Assembly (NCBI RefSeq): GCF_001905345.1
Contig: NZ_LFBV01000001.1
Span: 569,321 to 633,320 of the forward strand
From: Streptomyces uncialis
GTDB lineage: Bacteria; Actinomycetota; Actinomycetes; Streptomycetales; Streptomycetaceae
Reading direction: 5' to 3'
DNA: 64,000 bases
Below the pieces are notes generated by a model. It saw only the letters and a program-made list of their open reading frames with translations. It made no database searches and was not told where the DNA came from. This document shows, piece after piece, positions 34,946 through 44,926 of this stretch. The stretch's first letter is position 1. Every line of letters starts with the position of its first letter. Both the position numbers and the translations under genes were made by a program.

Positions 34946-37395
34946 GCACCGTCGACCTGACGGTGGTGGTCCCCGCGTACAACGAGGAACGACGGCTCGG
35001 CCCCACCCTGGAGACGATCAGCGCGTACCTCAGCGCCCCGGACAGCCACTGGACCGACTGGGAGCTGATCGTCGTCGACGACGGTTCCACGGACCGCACC
35101 CGGGAGATCGCCGACGCCGTCGCCGCCCGCGACCACCGGATACGTGTCCTGCGGCTCGGCCGCAACCGGGGCAAGGGCCACGCCCTGCGCGCCGGGGTGC
35201 TCGCCTCCTACGGCCGCCGGGTCCTCGTCACCGACGCCGACCTGGCCGCGCCGATCACCGAACTCGAACGCCTCTCCAAGGCCCTCACCGACGGCCACAG
35301 CGCCGCCATAGGGTCCCGGGCCACCGACGGCGCCACGATAGAACGCCACCAGCACCGCATACGCGAACTCCTCGGCCGCGGCGGAAACTTCCTGATACGC
35401 GGCGTCGCCGTCCCCGGCATCCGCGACACCCAGTGCGGATTCAAGCTCTTCGACGGCGAACGCGCCCGGACCGCGTTCGCCGCCTCCCGGCTCACCGGCT
35501 GGGGCATCGACGTCGAGATACTCCAGTACTTCCGCCGCCGGAGCTGGCCCGTCGCCGAGGTCCCCGTCCGCTGGGCCCACCAGCCCGGCTCCAAGGTCCG
35601 GCCCCTCGACTACGCCCGCGTCCTCGCCGAACTCTCCCGGCTCACCGCCCGCAAACCCTTCCACCGGCCCGCCGCCGCCCTGCGCGCGCTGCGCGGCGCC
35701 GACCTCGCCGTCGCCGCGCTGTTCCTGCTCGCCTCGACCCTGCTGTACGCGGGCCGCTGGGCCGACCCCGGCGGGCGCTACCTCGTCGACTCGATGCAGG
35801 ACCAGAACCAGTGGGAATGGTTCTTCGCGGTCACCGCCGACAACGTCGCCCGCTTCGACAACCCCCTCTACACCACCCTCCAGGGCTATCCCGACGGCGT
35901 GAACCTCATGGCCAACACCGCCATGCTGGGACTGTCGATCCCCTTCGCGCCCGTCACCTGGATGTTCGGCCCGGCCGTCACCCTCAACCTCGTGATGACG
36001 CTCGGCCTCGCCGCCACCGCCGTCTGCTGGTACTGGCTGCTGGTCAGACGCTTCACCGGCCACCGGGGCGCCGCCGCGACCGGCGCCGCCCTCGCCACCT
36101 TCGCGCCCCCGATGATCAGCCACGCCAACGCGCACCCCAACTTCGTGGTGCTGTTCATGATGCCGCTGATCGTCGACCGCGCCCTGCGACTGTGCGAGGG
36201 CCGCCGCGTCGTACGCGACGGGATCGTCCTCGGGCTGATGGCCACGTACCAGATCTTCCTCGGCGAGGAACCCCTGCTGCTCGCCGCGATGGGCATGCTG
36301 CTGTTCGCCGCCGGATACGGGGTGGCGCGCCGTGACGTGGCCCGCGCGGTGTGGCGTCCGCTCGGCCGCGGACTGCTGATCGCGCTCGCCGTCTGTCTGC
36401 CGCTGGTCGCCTTCCCGCTGTCCTGGCAGTTCTTCGGCCCGCAGAGCTACACCCATGTCGTGCACGGCGACAACACCGGCAACAGCCCCCTCGCCCTGCT
36501 CTCCTTCGCGGAACGCTCCCTCGCGGGCGACGCCGCCAACGCCGCCGCCCTGTCCGCGAACCCCACCGAGCAGAACGCCTTCTACGGCTGGCCGCTGCTC
36601 ACCCTGACCACCGCGATCGTGATCGTGCTGTGGCGGCGCACCGCCGTCAAAGCCCTCGCGTTCACCGCGTTCGCCGCCGCCGCGCTGTCCCTCGGCATCC
36701 GGGTCCCCGTCCCCTTCACCGACCTCGCGCTGCCCGGCCCCTGGAAGCTCCTCGCCTCGGCCCCGCTGTTCGAGTCCGTCATCGAGTCCCGGGTCGCGAT
36801 GATCTGCGCCCCCGTCCTCGGCATCCTGCTCGCCCTCGCCCTCGACGCGGCCCGCACCGCCGAGGGCGCCGTGCGTCATGCCGTCCCGGCCGCCGCCGTC
36901 GCGGCCCTCCTGCCCCTCTTCCCCCTGCCGCTCAAGGCCGTGGACCGCGCCCCCGTGCCCGCCTTCATCGCGGACGGCAACTGGCGCGAGTACGTCGACA
37001 CCGCGAACGGCGAGAGTCTCGTCCCCGTACCGCTGCCCGACCCGGCCGTCGCCGAACCGCTGCACTGGCAGACCACCGTCGGCCTCGGCTTCCGGCTGCC
37101 CGGCGGCTACTTCAACGGCCCCTACGGCCCCGACCGGATCGGCGTCTACGGCTCGGCGCCCCGCTGGACCTCCAACATGCTGCGCGACGTGCGCTACAGC
37201 GGCAAGGTCCCGGAGATCGGCGACGCCTGGCGGGAACAGGCCCGCCGCGACCTCGACTTCTGGCGGGCCGGAGCGGTCGTCGTCGTCCCGCAGCCCGGCG
37301 CGGGGGCGCTGCGCCAGGCCCTCGAACAGCTCCTCGGCCATCCCGGGAAGTGGCGCGACGGGGTGTGGCTGTGGGACCTCCCGCCGCGGAACTGA
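34942..37395 (+). CDS. GT2 glycosyltransferase fused to polytopic membrane domain
   Basis: 817 residues. Residues 1-245 are a dolichyl-phosphate-sugar-synthase-like GT2 domain: VVVPAYNEERRLGPTLETI, IVVDDGSTDRTREIADAV, RLGRNRGKGHALRAGVLAS, LVTDADLAAPITELERL (DxD), DTQCGFKLFDGERARTAF. After about residue 260 come some ten membrane helices with a large luminal-side loop (MQDQNQWEWFFAVTADNVARFDNPLYTT), resembling GT-C transferases. The fusion could load polyprenyl phosphate and then transfer the sugar outside. A soluble tail of about 140 residues ends the protein. ATG overlaps the GntR stop. Acceptor unknown. Confidence 0.88.
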   Translation: MSTVDLTVVVPAYNEERRLGPTLETISAYLSAPDSHWTDWELIVVDDGSTDRTREIADAVAARDHRIRVLRLGRNRGKGHALRAGVLASYGRRVLVTDADLAAPITELERLSKALTDGHSAAIGSRATDGATIERHQHRIRELLGRGGNFLIRGVAVPGIRDTQCGFKLFDGERARTAFAASRLTGWGIDVEILQYFRRRSWPVAEVPVRWAHQPGSKVRPLDYARVLAELSRLTARKPFHRPAAALRALRGADLAVAALFLLASTLLYAGRWADPGGRYLVDSMQDQNQWEWFFAVTADNVARFDNPLYTTLQGYPDGVNLMANTAMLGLSIPFAPVTWMFGPAVTLNLVMTLGLAATAVCWYWLLVRRFTGHRGAAATGAALATFAPPMISHANAHPNFVVLFMMPLIVDRALRLCEGRRVVRDGIVLGLMATYQIFLGEEPLLLAAMGMLLFAAGYGVARRDVARAVWRPLGRGLLIALAVCLPLVAFPLSWQFFGPQSYTHVVHGDNTGNSPLALLSFAERSLAGDAANAAALSANPTEQNAFYGWPLLTLTTAIVIVLWRRTAVKALAFTAFAAAALSLGIRVPVPFTDLALPGPWKLLASAPLFESVIESRVAMICAPVLGILLALALDAARTAEGAVRHAVPAAAVAALLPLFPLPLKAVDRAPVPAFIADGNWREYVDTANGESLVPVPLPDPAVAEPLHWQTTVGLGFRLPGGYFNGPYGPDRIGVYGSAPRWTSNMLRDVRYSGKVPEIGDAWREQARRDLDFWRAGAVVVVPQPGAGALRQALEQLLGHPGKWRDGVWLWDLPPRN

Positions 37396-37512
37396 AACGG
37401 TCCCGCCGACGGGGCAGCCGAAGCAACCCCCGCGCATTACCCTTCCCGTGACCGACGTGTTCGCCGTATGCGGCGCGCTCCTGCCGCCGGACCGTACAAG
37501 GAGAGCCCACCC

Positions 37513-38163
37513 TTGGCCTGTGACCTCTGGCTGGTCCCCCTCGTCGACGTGCTCTGCCACAGCCCCGACAACCCCTTCGCCGAGGAACTCGCGCTCTACG
37601 ACCGCACCCTGGGCGAGGCGGGGCTGCCCCCGGTCCCGGTGTACGCGTACATGCCGGGGCTGTCCGGGGACGTCGCGCCCGTCGCCGGGTTCGACTACGA
37701 CGCCCTGCACTTCCTGCGGCGCGCGTACCTGCTCCAGCTGACCGGGCTCGCGGTGTCGCCCGTCGACGAGCTGGGCGGGGACTACGAGCAGCTGCTGGAG
37801 ATGTTCGAGGGCTCGGCCAAGCAGTCGCACCTGGTGTGGCACTACGACCACGCCGGGGCGTACGTCCCGCTGGACTTCCCCGTCCCGCTGTCCAACGACG
37901 AGCTGCTCGCGGGGGGCGGGCCGCTGGGGTCCGCGCACGGGCTGCTCCGTGAGCTGGAGTTCGTGGCGCCGTCGATCGGCATCGACCCCGCGAATCCGCC
38001 GGGGGCGCCCTCGCCGCCGCCCGGCCCCACGTCCCTGGAGGAGCCGGCGGCGGCCGTCCCCCTCGACGACAGCCCCTTCGCCAGGGAACGGCACGTGTGG
38101 CTGGGCCTCCACGCCGCCGCGACTCGTAGCCTCGCCCAGGGCAGCATGATCATCTTCAGCTGA
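37513..38163 (+). CDS. Conserved hypothetical protein, TTG start
   Basis: 216 residues, soluble, acidic. The strong AAGGAGA site nine bases upstream of TTG decides the start; no ATG has a comparable site. Visible features: ACDLWLVPLVDVLCHSPDNPFAEELALYDRTLGEAGLPPVPVYAYMPGLSG, LLEMFEGSAKQSHLVWHYDHAGAYVPLDFPVPL, and a Pro-rich linker (NPPGAPSPPPGPTS) before a final helix. I do not recognise the family. It follows the glycosyltransferase by about 120 bases, possibly in the same transcript, and ends at repeat cluster F. Confidence 0.75.
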   Translation: MACDLWLVPLVDVLCHSPDNPFAEELALYDRTLGEAGLPPVPVYAYMPGLSGDVAPVAGFDYDALHFLRRAYLLQLTGLAVSPVDELGGDYEQLLEMFEGSAKQSHLVWHYDHAGAYVPLDFPVPLSNDELLAGGGPLGSAHGLLRELEFVAPSIGIDPANPPGAPSPPPGPTSLEEPAAAVPLDDSPFARERHVWLGLHAAATRSLAQGSMIIFS

Positions 38164-38169
38164 CCCAGC

Positions 38170-38928
38170 CCGCCCCCGCCGCCGCCCCCGGGCTACCTGC
38201 GCTGGGCGTACGTGTCCCTGTGCGGGTCGCTCGTGGGGTGCGCAGTTCGTCCGCAGGCCGCCTTCGCTTGCGCTTCCCAGGTCTGTCCGGGTGGGCGTAC
38301 TTGTTGCCTGTGCCGTCGCTCGGTGGTTTTGCGCAGTTCCTCGCGCCCCTGGGGTTCCCCGCCTGGGCGTACCTGTTCCTGTGCGGGTAGGTCCGGGGGT
38401 GCGCAGTTCCCCGCGCCCCTGAGGTCGCGCCCCTTGCGCTGCCCGTTCGGGTGCGGGTGGTCCCTGGTTGCTCGCGTAGTTCCCCGCGCCCCTTTGGGGG
38501 CGCCTCTCCAGGCTGTCGGTCAGGGTGCGGGTCCTTCGCTTGCGGACCCCCTCCTCGCGGACTCGCTCGGCTGCGGGAGGGGGTGGGCGGGAATCTCTGC
38601 TCGCAGACTCCGATGCTCTTCAGTAGCTCCGCTGGACGTCGTACCGAGCGTGTCGGATCGAGGACGGAGAATCCCGACCGGCACCGACCCGAAGAACAAG
38701 CAGATGGCGCCCCAAAGGGGCGCGGGGAACTGCGCAAACCCACCGAGCGACGGCACAGGAAACAAGTACGCCCAGCACAAGAAACCCAGGGGCGCGGGGA
38801 ACCGCGCACCCACCGAGCGACGGCACAGGGAACAAGTGCGCTCCGCCGGACAGACCTCGGCGAAACGACGAGCGACGGCACGGGAACGGAGTACGCCCGG
38901 CACAGGAAACTCGGACCACCCCGGACGG
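38170..38928. repeat. Composite repeat cluster F
   Basis: Left units, plus-oriented core and inverted right units, between convergent genes. Immediately after the core, GCGCCCC-AAA-GGGGCGC forms another short hairpin, as in the other clusters. Confidence 0.92.
38575..38697 (+). repeat. Core element copy 5
   Basis: Identical to copy 1 over the conserved stretch I could compare, from GGGAATCTCTGCTCGCAGAC to the GACCCGAAGAAC end. Confidence 0.93.
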
Positions 38929-38931
38929 GCC

Positions 38932-39714
38932 TCAGCGGGGCTCCGGCGGCCGCTGCCGAGGCATGTTCGGCCGAGCGCCCCCCGCCCCCCCGGCCCCCCC
39001 GACCTGCGGCACCGCACTCCGCCCGCCACCACCCCCCGTCTCCCCCCGCCCCAGCAGCACCCCGGCCACCCCCGCCTGGAGCCCCAGCGGCACGGGCCCC
39101 GCCCGGAACTCCGCCATCCAGTCCGTGGTCTCCACCCGCACCATCTCCAGCACATCGTCGGAGAACCTGCGCAGCACCGACAGACACCGGTCGACCGCCT
39201 CCGAGGCGGTCCCCTCCGCGGGCCCCAGCACCTCCCGCACACACTCCGACGCCCAGTCGAACTGAAGCACCTGGAGCCTGCGCTGCACGGCCTGCGCGGT
39301 GGCCACGTCCCGCATCCACCCGGACGTCAGTCCGAAGAAACGGTCGCACCCCACACACGCCACCGCGAGCAGCAGCGCCAGATACCCCCACCGCGCGACC
39401 CCGCCCCCCGCCCCGGCCGGATCGGCCACCGGAAGGGCCGCGCCGGCCACCCCCAGCACCGCCGCCCCGCCCCGCAGCGCCCGCGCGCACCTCCGCTTCC
39501 ACACCCGGTCCGCGAGGTACCACCGCACGGTGTCCAGCGCACCGAGCTCCACCCACCGGTACAGCTCGTCGAGCCGGTCCGCGGGCTCGCCCCAGTCCCC
39601 GAGCGGGAGCCGCCGTCCCGAAAGATCGCCCGGCCGCGCCCCGCCGCCCTCGCCCCGGCCCTCCGGGGACGTCCCCTCGGGCTGCCCCTCGGGCTGCATC
39701 TCCGGCTGACTCAC
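38932..39714 (-). CDS. SLATT-domain two-helix membrane protein
   Basis: 260 residues. The pattern of ELYRWVELGALDTVRWYLADRVWKRRCARALRGGAAVLGVAGAALPV, a second hydrophobic helix (GYLALLLAVACVGCDRFFGLTSGWMRDVATAQAVQRRLQVLQFDWA) and a helical C-terminal part matches the SLATT group of two-transmembrane effector domains, which are often tied to nucleotide-signalling defence systems. No nucleotidyltransferase or SLOG partner is adjacent; neighbours are housekeeping (ybaB, recR). It ends in a Gly/Pro-rich tail (GGAGGAGGARPNMPRQRPPEPR). A role in membrane perturbation is inferred only from the family. Confidence 0.8.
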   Translation of the reverse strand: MSQPEMQPEGQPEGTSPEGRGEGGGARPGDLSGRRLPLGDWGEPADRLDELYRWVELGALDTVRWYLADRVWKRRCARALRGGAAVLGVAGAALPVADPAGAGGGVARWGYLALLLAVACVGCDRFFGLTSGWMRDVATAQAVQRRLQVLQFDWASECVREVLGPAEGTASEAVDRCLSVLRRFSDDVLEMVRVETTDWMAEFRAGPVPLGLQAGVAGVLLGRGETGGGGGRSAVPQVGGAGGAGGARPNMPRQRPPEPR

Positions 39715-40074
39715 CCGGCACTCTCCCCTTTGTCCCGCCAGTCGTCCTGCTGCTGTCCCGCCGCCGTCCGGCGCTCACCGCGCGGCTGGACGGCCCTGTG
39801 TCACGGAAGGGCGACGGTACGTGACGCGAGCGCCCCGTCCGGTCCCCCCGGCGGCCCCTTTCCTACCGCCCAATGGGTGGCCATGGGCACCTGTTCGCGA
39901 GATATACGCCTGAACGTGGCGCTTGGTCGGATATAGGCGGTACCGCCGCGTCACTCGAAAGAGTGCTGGGGCGAGCCGACCCGGGAGCACGTAGGCTCGT
40001 GCCAGGCGGGGAAACCCGCCGCCCGTCGTACCGTCGTCCGCCGACGCGCCAGGTGTCGGCAACAGGAGCTGATC
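39715..40074. other. Gene-free stretch before ybaB
   Basis: About 360 bp. It contains the short palindrome GGCGGTACCGCC and a hairpin GGCGGG-GAAA-CCCGCC about 50 bp before the ybaB start. No tRNA or small-RNA signature is recognised. Confidence 0.5.
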
Positions 40075-40416
40075 GTGATTCCCGGTGGTGGCCAGCCCAA
40101 TATGCAGCAGCTGCTCCAGCAGGCCCAGAAGATGCAGCAGGACCTCGCACGGGCGCAGGAGGAGCTGGCGGCCACCGAGGTCGAGGGCCAGGCCGGCGGC
40201 GGCCTCGTCCGGGCGACGGTGAACGGCTCCGGGGAGCTGCGCGGGCTCGTCATCGACCCGAAGGCGGTGGACGCGGACGACACGGAGACCCTCGCGGACC
40301 TGGTGGTCGCGGCGGTCCAGGCCGCGAACGAGAACGCCCAGCGGCTCCAGCAGGACAAGCTCGGCCCGCTGGCCCAGGGCCTCGGCGGCGGCGGCATCCC
40401 GGGCCTCCCCTTCTGA
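40075..40416 (+). CDS. YbaB/EbfC nucleoid-associated protein
   Basis: 113 residues. [82 protein letters not shown] is the standard YbaB/EbfC sequence: N-terminal helix, small beta sheet, C-terminal helix. The dimer binds DNA. GTG start with an AGGAGC site. It lies directly upstream of recR, the arrangement kept in most bacteria and linked to recombination repair. The C-terminal tail ([10 protein letters not shown]) is glycine-rich and probably flexible. Confidence 0.95.
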   Translation: MIPGGGQPNMQQLLQQAQKMQQDLARAQEELAATEVEGQAGGGLVRATVNGSGELRGLVIDPKAVDADDTETLADLVVAAVQAANENAQRLQQDKLGPLAQGLGGGGIPGLPF

Positions 40417-40530
40417 GAGAAGGTCCGAGAGAAGCCGCCACACGGCTTCTAAGGCGGCCCACGGCCAACTACGGTTACGTACCGAAGGCATAACCGTGAA
40501 CCGCACCCAGCCACCCCGAAAGGCAATCCG

Positions 40531-41130
40531 TTGTACGAAGGCGTGGTCCAGGACCTCATCGACGAACTGGGCAGGCTGCCCGGCGTCGGTCCCAAGAGCG
40601 CGCAGCGGATCGCCTTCCACATCCTCCAGGCCGAGCCGACGGACGTCCGCCGGCTCGCCCAGGCCCTGATGGAGGTCAAGGCCAAGGTCCGCTTCTGCGC
40701 GATCTGCGGGAACGTCGCGCAGGAGGAGCTGTGCGGCATCTGCCGTGACGCCCGCCGGGACCTCGCCGTCATCTGTGTGGTCGAGGAACCGAAGGACGTC
40801 GTCGCGGTCGAGCGGACCCGTGAGTTCCGGGGCCGCTACCACGTCCTCGGCGGCGCCATCAGCCCCATCGAGGGCGTCGGCCCCGACGATCTGCGCATCC
40901 GGGAGCTCCTCGCCCGCCTCGCGGACGGCACGGTCACCGAGCTGATCCTCGCGACGGACCCGAACCTGGAGGGCGAGGCCACGGCCACGTACCTCGCGCG
41001 GATGATCAAGCCCATGGGCCTGCGGGTCACCCGGCTGGCGAGTGGCCTGCCCGTGGGCGGAGACCTGGAATATGCGGACGAGGTGACCCTGGGCCGCGCC
41101 TTTGAGGGGAGAAGACTCCTAGATGTCTGA
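40531..41130 (+). CDS. recR: Recombination mediator RecR
   Basis: 199 residues. RecR forms rings with RecO and RecF that load RecA onto gapped DNA. The helix-hairpin-helix is [14 protein letters not shown] near residues 15-28. The zinc site is [16 protein letters not shown] with cysteines at 56, 59, 68 and 71. The Toprim domain follows ([17 protein letters not shown]) and then [19 protein letters not shown] is the start ([12 protein letters not shown]), supported by a GAAAGG site upstream and the fixed N-terminus of homologues. It overlaps the DUF5063 gene by eight bases. Confidence 0.97.
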   Translation: MYEGVVQDLIDELGRLPGVGPKSAQRIAFHILQAEPTDVRRLAQALMEVKAKVRFCAICGNVAQEELCGICRDARRDLAVICVVEEPKDVVAVERTREFRGRYHVLGGAISPIEGVGPDDLRIRELLARLADGTVTELILATDPNLEGEATATYLARMIKPMGLRVTRLASGLPVGGDLEYADEVTLGRAFEGRRLLDV

Positions 41131-41779
41131 CGCCACGCTGCACTCGACGACCCAGGACCCCGACGACTTCGCGGTCCAGATCTCCGACCAGATCGCGAGC
41201 TTCCTCGTCGCGGTCACGGAGGTCGCGAAGGGGGACGAGCCCGATTCCGCGGTGCCGTTCCTGCTGCTGGAGGTGTCCCAGCTGCTGCTGGCCGGCGGCC
41301 GGCTCGGCGCGCACGAGGACATCGTCCCCGATGAGCGGTACGAGCCCGATCTCGGGGCCGAGCCGGACGTCGACGACGTACGGGAGCGGCTCGCCGCGCT
41401 GCTCGAACCGGTCGACGTGTACTCGGAGGTCTTCGACCCGTACGAGCCCCGCAAGGCGCCCGTGCCGTGCCGGATCTCCGACGACCTCTCCGACGTCATG
41501 GCCGATCTGCGGCACGGGATGGCCCACTACCGTGCGGGGCGCACGACCGAGGCGTTGTGGTGGTGGCAGTTCTCGTACTTCTCCAACTGGGGCTCGACCG
41601 CGTCGGGCGCGCTGCGGGCCCTCCAGTCGGTGGTCGCCCATGTCCGGCTGAACCAGCCGCTCCAGGAGCTGGACGGGCTGGACACGGACGAGGAGCTCAG
41701 CGATGAGATCCTCGCGGAGGAGGCGGGCCGTGTCATGACCCAGGAGATCGCCCACCCCCTGGGCCTCCACACCCCCTGA
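41123..41779 (+). CDS. DUF5063 domain-containing protein
   Basis: 218 residues, soluble, acidic. The family is recognised from [59 protein letters not shown] and [32 protein letters not shown]. Function unknown. It is kept with recR in Streptomyces, and its ATG lies inside the recR end, so translation is coupled; a link to recombination repair is only suggested by this. No catalytic motif visible. Confidence 0.93.
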   Translation: MSDATLHSTTQDPDDFAVQISDQIASFLVAVTEVAKGDEPDSAVPFLLLEVSQLLLAGGRLGAHEDIVPDERYEPDLGAEPDVDDVRERLAALLEPVDVYSEVFDPYEPRKAPVPCRISDDLSDVMADLRHGMAHYRAGRTTEALWWWQFSYFSNWGSTASGALRALQSVVAHVRLNQPLQELDGLDTDEELSDEILAEEAGRVMTQEIAHPLGLHTP

Positions 41780-41784
41780 CCCCC

Positions 41785-42360
41785 AGGTCTGTCCAGCCGA
41801 CCGTACTCGTTCCTGTGCCGTCGTTCGTGGGGTGCGCAGTTCCCCGCGCCCCTTTGGGGCGCATCCGGCCGGTTCTTCGGGTCGGTGCCGGTCGGGATTC
41901 TCCGTCCTCGATCCGACACGCTCGGTAAGACGTGCAGCGGAGCTACTGAAGAGCATCGGAGTCTGCGAGCAGAGATTCCCGCCCACCCCCTCCCGCAGCA
42001 GCGCGACTGCAGGAGGAGAGGGGTGCCCCTTCAGGGGCGCGGGGAACTGCGCAAAAGACGAGGGCGGACCCGCACCCGACGAACAGCCCGAAGGGGCAGC
42101 ATCCAGGGGCGCGGGGAACTGCGCACCCACGGACGTACCCGCACAGGAACAGGTACGCCCAGGTGGGGAACCCCAGGGGCGCGAGGAACTGCGCACCCCC
42201 ACGAGCGACGGGACAGGAACAGGTAGGCCCAGCACAGGGAACCCAGAGGCGCAAGCGAAGGCGACCCGCGGGGAACCGCGCACCCACGAACGGCCCGCAC
42301 GGGAACAAGTACGCCCAGTGCAGGAAACCTCGGAAGCGCAAGCGAAGGCGAACTGTGACG
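41785..42360. repeat. Composite repeat cluster G
   Basis: One short left unit, an inverted core, then a long right array of GGGGCGCGGGGAACTGCGC units with GGTGGGGAACCCC words. It lies between two plus-strand genes. Confidence 0.92.
41872..41994 (-). repeat. Core element copy 6 (inverted)
   Basis: A chimaera of variants: CAGTAGCTCCGCTG as in copies 1 and 5, followed by CACGTCTTACCGAGC as in copy 3. The mixture suggests recombination or conversion between copies. Confidence 0.9.
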
Positions 42361-42549
42361 CCCCCCACTTTCCGCTTGCCACCGCCCGCCCCCGGGCATA
42401 CGCACAACCGACCACCCCGTGGTCCCGCATCTCACGATGCGATCCCCCCGGGGTGTTCCGGAGCCGCTAGTTAAACTGTCTTGACCCCCAACTGACCGAT
42501 CCGACCGCCCACAGGCGGACAAACCGGACCGAGCGAGGAGCGAACGCAA

Positions 42550-43830
42550 GTGGGCCTTGTCGTGCAGAAGTACGGAGGCTCATCCGTAGCAGATGCCGAG
42601 GGCATCAAGCGCGTCGCCAAGCGAATCGTCGAGGCCAAGCAGAGCGGCAACCAGGTGGTTGTCGTGGTCTCCGCGATGGGCGACACGACGGACGAGCTGA
42701 TCGATCTCGCGGAGCAGGTGTCACCGATGCCCGCCGGGCGCGAGTTCGACATGCTGCTGACCGCGGGAGAGCGTATCTCCATGGCCCTGCTGGCGATGGC
42801 GATCAAAAACCTGGGCCACGAGGCGCAGTCGTTCACCGGCAGCCAGGCCGGCGTCATCACGGACTCCGTCCACAACAAGGCGCGCATCATCGACGTCACG
42901 CCGGGCCGTATCCGCACCGCGCTCGACGAGGGCAACATCGCCATCGTCGCCGGTTTCCAGGGCGTCTCCGCGGACAAGAAGGACATCACGACCCTCGGTC
43001 GGGGCGGCTCCGACACCACGGCCGTGGCCCTCGCCGCGGCCCTGGACGCGGAGGTCTGCGAGATCTACACCGATGTGGACGGCGTCTTCACCGCCGACCC
43101 CCGCGTCGTGAAGAAAGCCCGCAAGATCGACTCGATCTCCTTCGAGGACATGCTGGAGCTGGCAAGCTCCGGTTCCAAGGTGCTGCTCCACCGCTGTGTG
43201 GAGTACGCCCGCCGCTACAACATCCCGATCCATGTGCGCTCGTCCTTCTCCGGACTCCAGGGCACCTGGGTCAGCAACGAACCACACCCTGGGAAGGGAG
43301 AGCACAAGGTGGAGCAGGCCATCATCTCGGGTGTCGCGCACGACACCTCCGAGGCGAAGATCACCGTCGTCGGTGTGCCCGACAAGCCGGGCGAGGCAGC
43401 CGCGCTCTTCCGGACCATCGCGGACTCCGAGATCAATATCGACATGATCGTGCAGAACGTGTCGGCCGCGTCCACGGGTCTCACCGACATCTCCTTCACC
43501 CTCCCGAAGGCGGAGGGTCGCAAGGCGATCGACGCCCTGGACTCCCTGAAGTCGCGCGTCGGCTTCGAGTCCCTGCGCTACGACGACCAGATCGCGAAGA
43601 TCTCCCTGGTCGGCGCGGGGATGAAGACCAACCCTGGCGTGACCGCGGCGTTCTTCGAGGCGCTCAGCAACGCCAGCGTGAACATCGAGCTGATCTCGAC
43701 CTCCGAGATCCGGATCTCGGTGGTCACCCGTGCCGACGATGTGACGGAAGCCGTCCGCGCCGTCCACACGGCCTTCGGCCTGGACTCCGACTCGGACGAG
43801 GCCGTGGTCTACGGAGGCACCGGACGATGA
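42550..43830 (+). CDS. ask: Aspartate kinase (alpha subunit)
   Basis: 426 residues, first enzyme of the lysine, threonine and methionine branch. [23 protein letters not shown] is the kinase start, [15 protein letters not shown] and [19 protein letters not shown] are ATP and aspartate contacts. Two ACT domains follow ([33 protein letters not shown] and [42 protein letters not shown]), the site of lysine plus threonine feedback inhibition. GTG start. asd follows 37 bases later in the same operon. An internal start gives the beta subunit. Confidence 0.97.
   Translation: MGLVVQKYGGSSVADAEGIKRVAKRIVEAKQSGNQVVVVVSAMGDTTDELIDLAEQVSPMPAGREFDMLLTAGERISMALLAMAIKNLGHEAQSFTGSQAGVITDSVHNKARIIDVTPGRIRTALDEGNIAIVAGFQGVSADKKDITTLGRGGSDTTAVALAAALDAEVCEIYTDVDGVFTADPRVVKKARKIDSISFEDMLELASSGSKVLLHRCVEYARRYNIPIHVRSSFSGLQGTWVSNEPHPGKGEHKVEQAIISGVAHDTSEAKITVVGVPDKPGEAAALFRTIADSEINIDMIVQNVSAASTGLTDISFTLPKAEGRKAIDALDSLKSRVGFESLRYDDQIAKISLVGAGMKTNPGVTAAFFEALSNASVNIELISTSEIRISVVTRADDVTEAVRAVHTAFGLDSDSDEAVVYGGTGR
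43309..43830 (+). other. Internal start of aspartate kinase beta subunit
   Basis: In-frame GTG ([17 protein letters not shown]) preceded by GGGAAGGGAGAG at about ten bases. Actinobacterial ask genes are known to yield a small beta subunit of about 170 residues from such a site; it comprises the ACT domains. Its use here is inferred from position and binding site. Confidence 0.7.
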
Positions 43831-43867
43831 CCGCTCACCCGGGCCGACGCCCCGTGGCCCGGCGCCG

Positions 43868-44926
43868 ATGACCGCGCGCCCGACCCTCGCGGTCGTGGGG
43901 GCGACCGGGGTCGTCGGCTCGGTCATGCTCCAGATCCTGTCCCAGCACGCGGACATCTGGGGCGAGATCCGCCTGATCGCCTCCCCGCGCTCGGCCGGCC
44001 GCAAGCTGGCCGTGCGCGGGGAGGAGGTCGAGGTCGTGGCGCTCACCGAGGAGGCGTTCGACGGGGTCGACATCGCGATGTTCGACACCCCCGACGACAT
44101 CGCCGCGCGGTGGGCGCCCATCGCCGCGTCCAAGGGCGTGGTCGTCGTGGACAACTCCGCGGCGTTCCGGATGGACCCGGACGTCCCGCTGGTGGTCCCC
44201 GAGGTCAACCCGCACGCGGCACGGGTACGCCCGCGGGGCATCGTCGCCAACCCGAACTGCACGACGCTGTCGATGATCGTCGCGATCGGGGCGCTGCACG
44301 CGGAGTTCGGACTGCGGGAACTGATCGTCTCCGCGTTCCAGGCGGCGAGCGGCGCGGGCCGCGCCGGGGTCGACACGCTGCGCGCGCAGATCGCGATGGT
44401 CGCCGGTACGGAGCTGGGCACGGCGCCCGGCGACATCCGGCGCGCGGTCGGTGACCGTACGGGGCCGTTCCCCGAGCCCGTCGCCCTGAATCTCGTGCCG
44501 TGGGCAGGTGAGGTACGGGAGGAGGGCTGGTCCTCGGAGGAGATGAAGGTCCGGGACGAGTCCCGCAAGATCCTCGGTCTGCCGGACCTCAAGGTCACGG
44601 CGACATGCATCCGGGTGCCGGTGGTCACGACGCATTCGGCGACGGTGCACGCGAGGTTCCAGGACGAGGTCACCGTGGACCGGGCCCGCGAGATCCTCGC
44701 GACGGCGCCGGGTGTGGTCCTCTTCGACGATCCCGGGTCCGGGGAGTTCCCCACGCCCGCGGACGTGGTCGGGACCGATCCCACCTGGGTGGGCCGGGTC
44801 CGGCGCAATCTCGACGATCCCGCCGCGCTCGAACTCTTCGTCTGCGGGGACAACCTCCGCAAGGGCGCTGCGCTGAACGCGACGCAGCTGGCCGAGCTGA
44901 TCGCCGCGGACCGCCTACGCGGCTGA
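43868..44926 (+). CDS. asd: Aspartate-semialdehyde dehydrogenase
   Basis: 352 residues. It reduces aspartyl-phosphate to aspartate semialdehyde with NADPH. The N-terminal Rossmann motif is LAVVGATGVVGSVMLQIL; the active Cys is at about 131 in IVANPNCTTLSMI. FQAASGAGRAGVDTL, LNLVPWAGEVREEGWSSEEMKVRDESRKIL and TCIRVPVVTTHSATVHARF (substrate Arg, catalytic His) are typical. ATG start. It is in an operon with ask, which supplies its substrate. Repeat cluster H follows the stop. Confidence 0.97.
   Translation: MTARPTLAVVGATGVVGSVMLQILSQHADIWGEIRLIASPRSAGRKLAVRGEEVEVVALTEEAFDGVDIAMFDTPDDIAARWAPIAASKGVVVVDNSAAFRMDPDVPLVVPEVNPHAARVRPRGIVANPNCTTLSMIVAIGALHAEFGLRELIVSAFQAASGAGRAGVDTLRAQIAMVAGTELGTAPGDIRRAVGDRTGPFPEPVALNLVPWAGEVREEGWSSEEMKVRDESRKILGLPDLKVTATCIRVPVVTTHSATVHARFQDEVTVDRAREILATAPGVVLFDDPGSGEFPTPADVVGTDPTWVGRVRRNLDDPAALELFVCGDNLRKGAALNATQLAELIAADRLRG

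Noticed and set aside
36770..36800. GTTCGAGTCC resembling a tRNA T-loop
   Set aside because: It lies inside the glycosyltransferase gene, in frame, with no tRNA cloverleaf around it. No tRNA or rRNA gene was recognised in the window.
38932..39714. SLATT protein as part of a defence island
   Set aside because: No nucleotidyltransferase, restriction, nuclease or mobile genes lie nearby; the locus is core housekeeping.
41123..41130. Frameshift at the recR / DUF5063 junction
   Set aside because: Both proteins are complete; the eight-base overlap is normal coupling.
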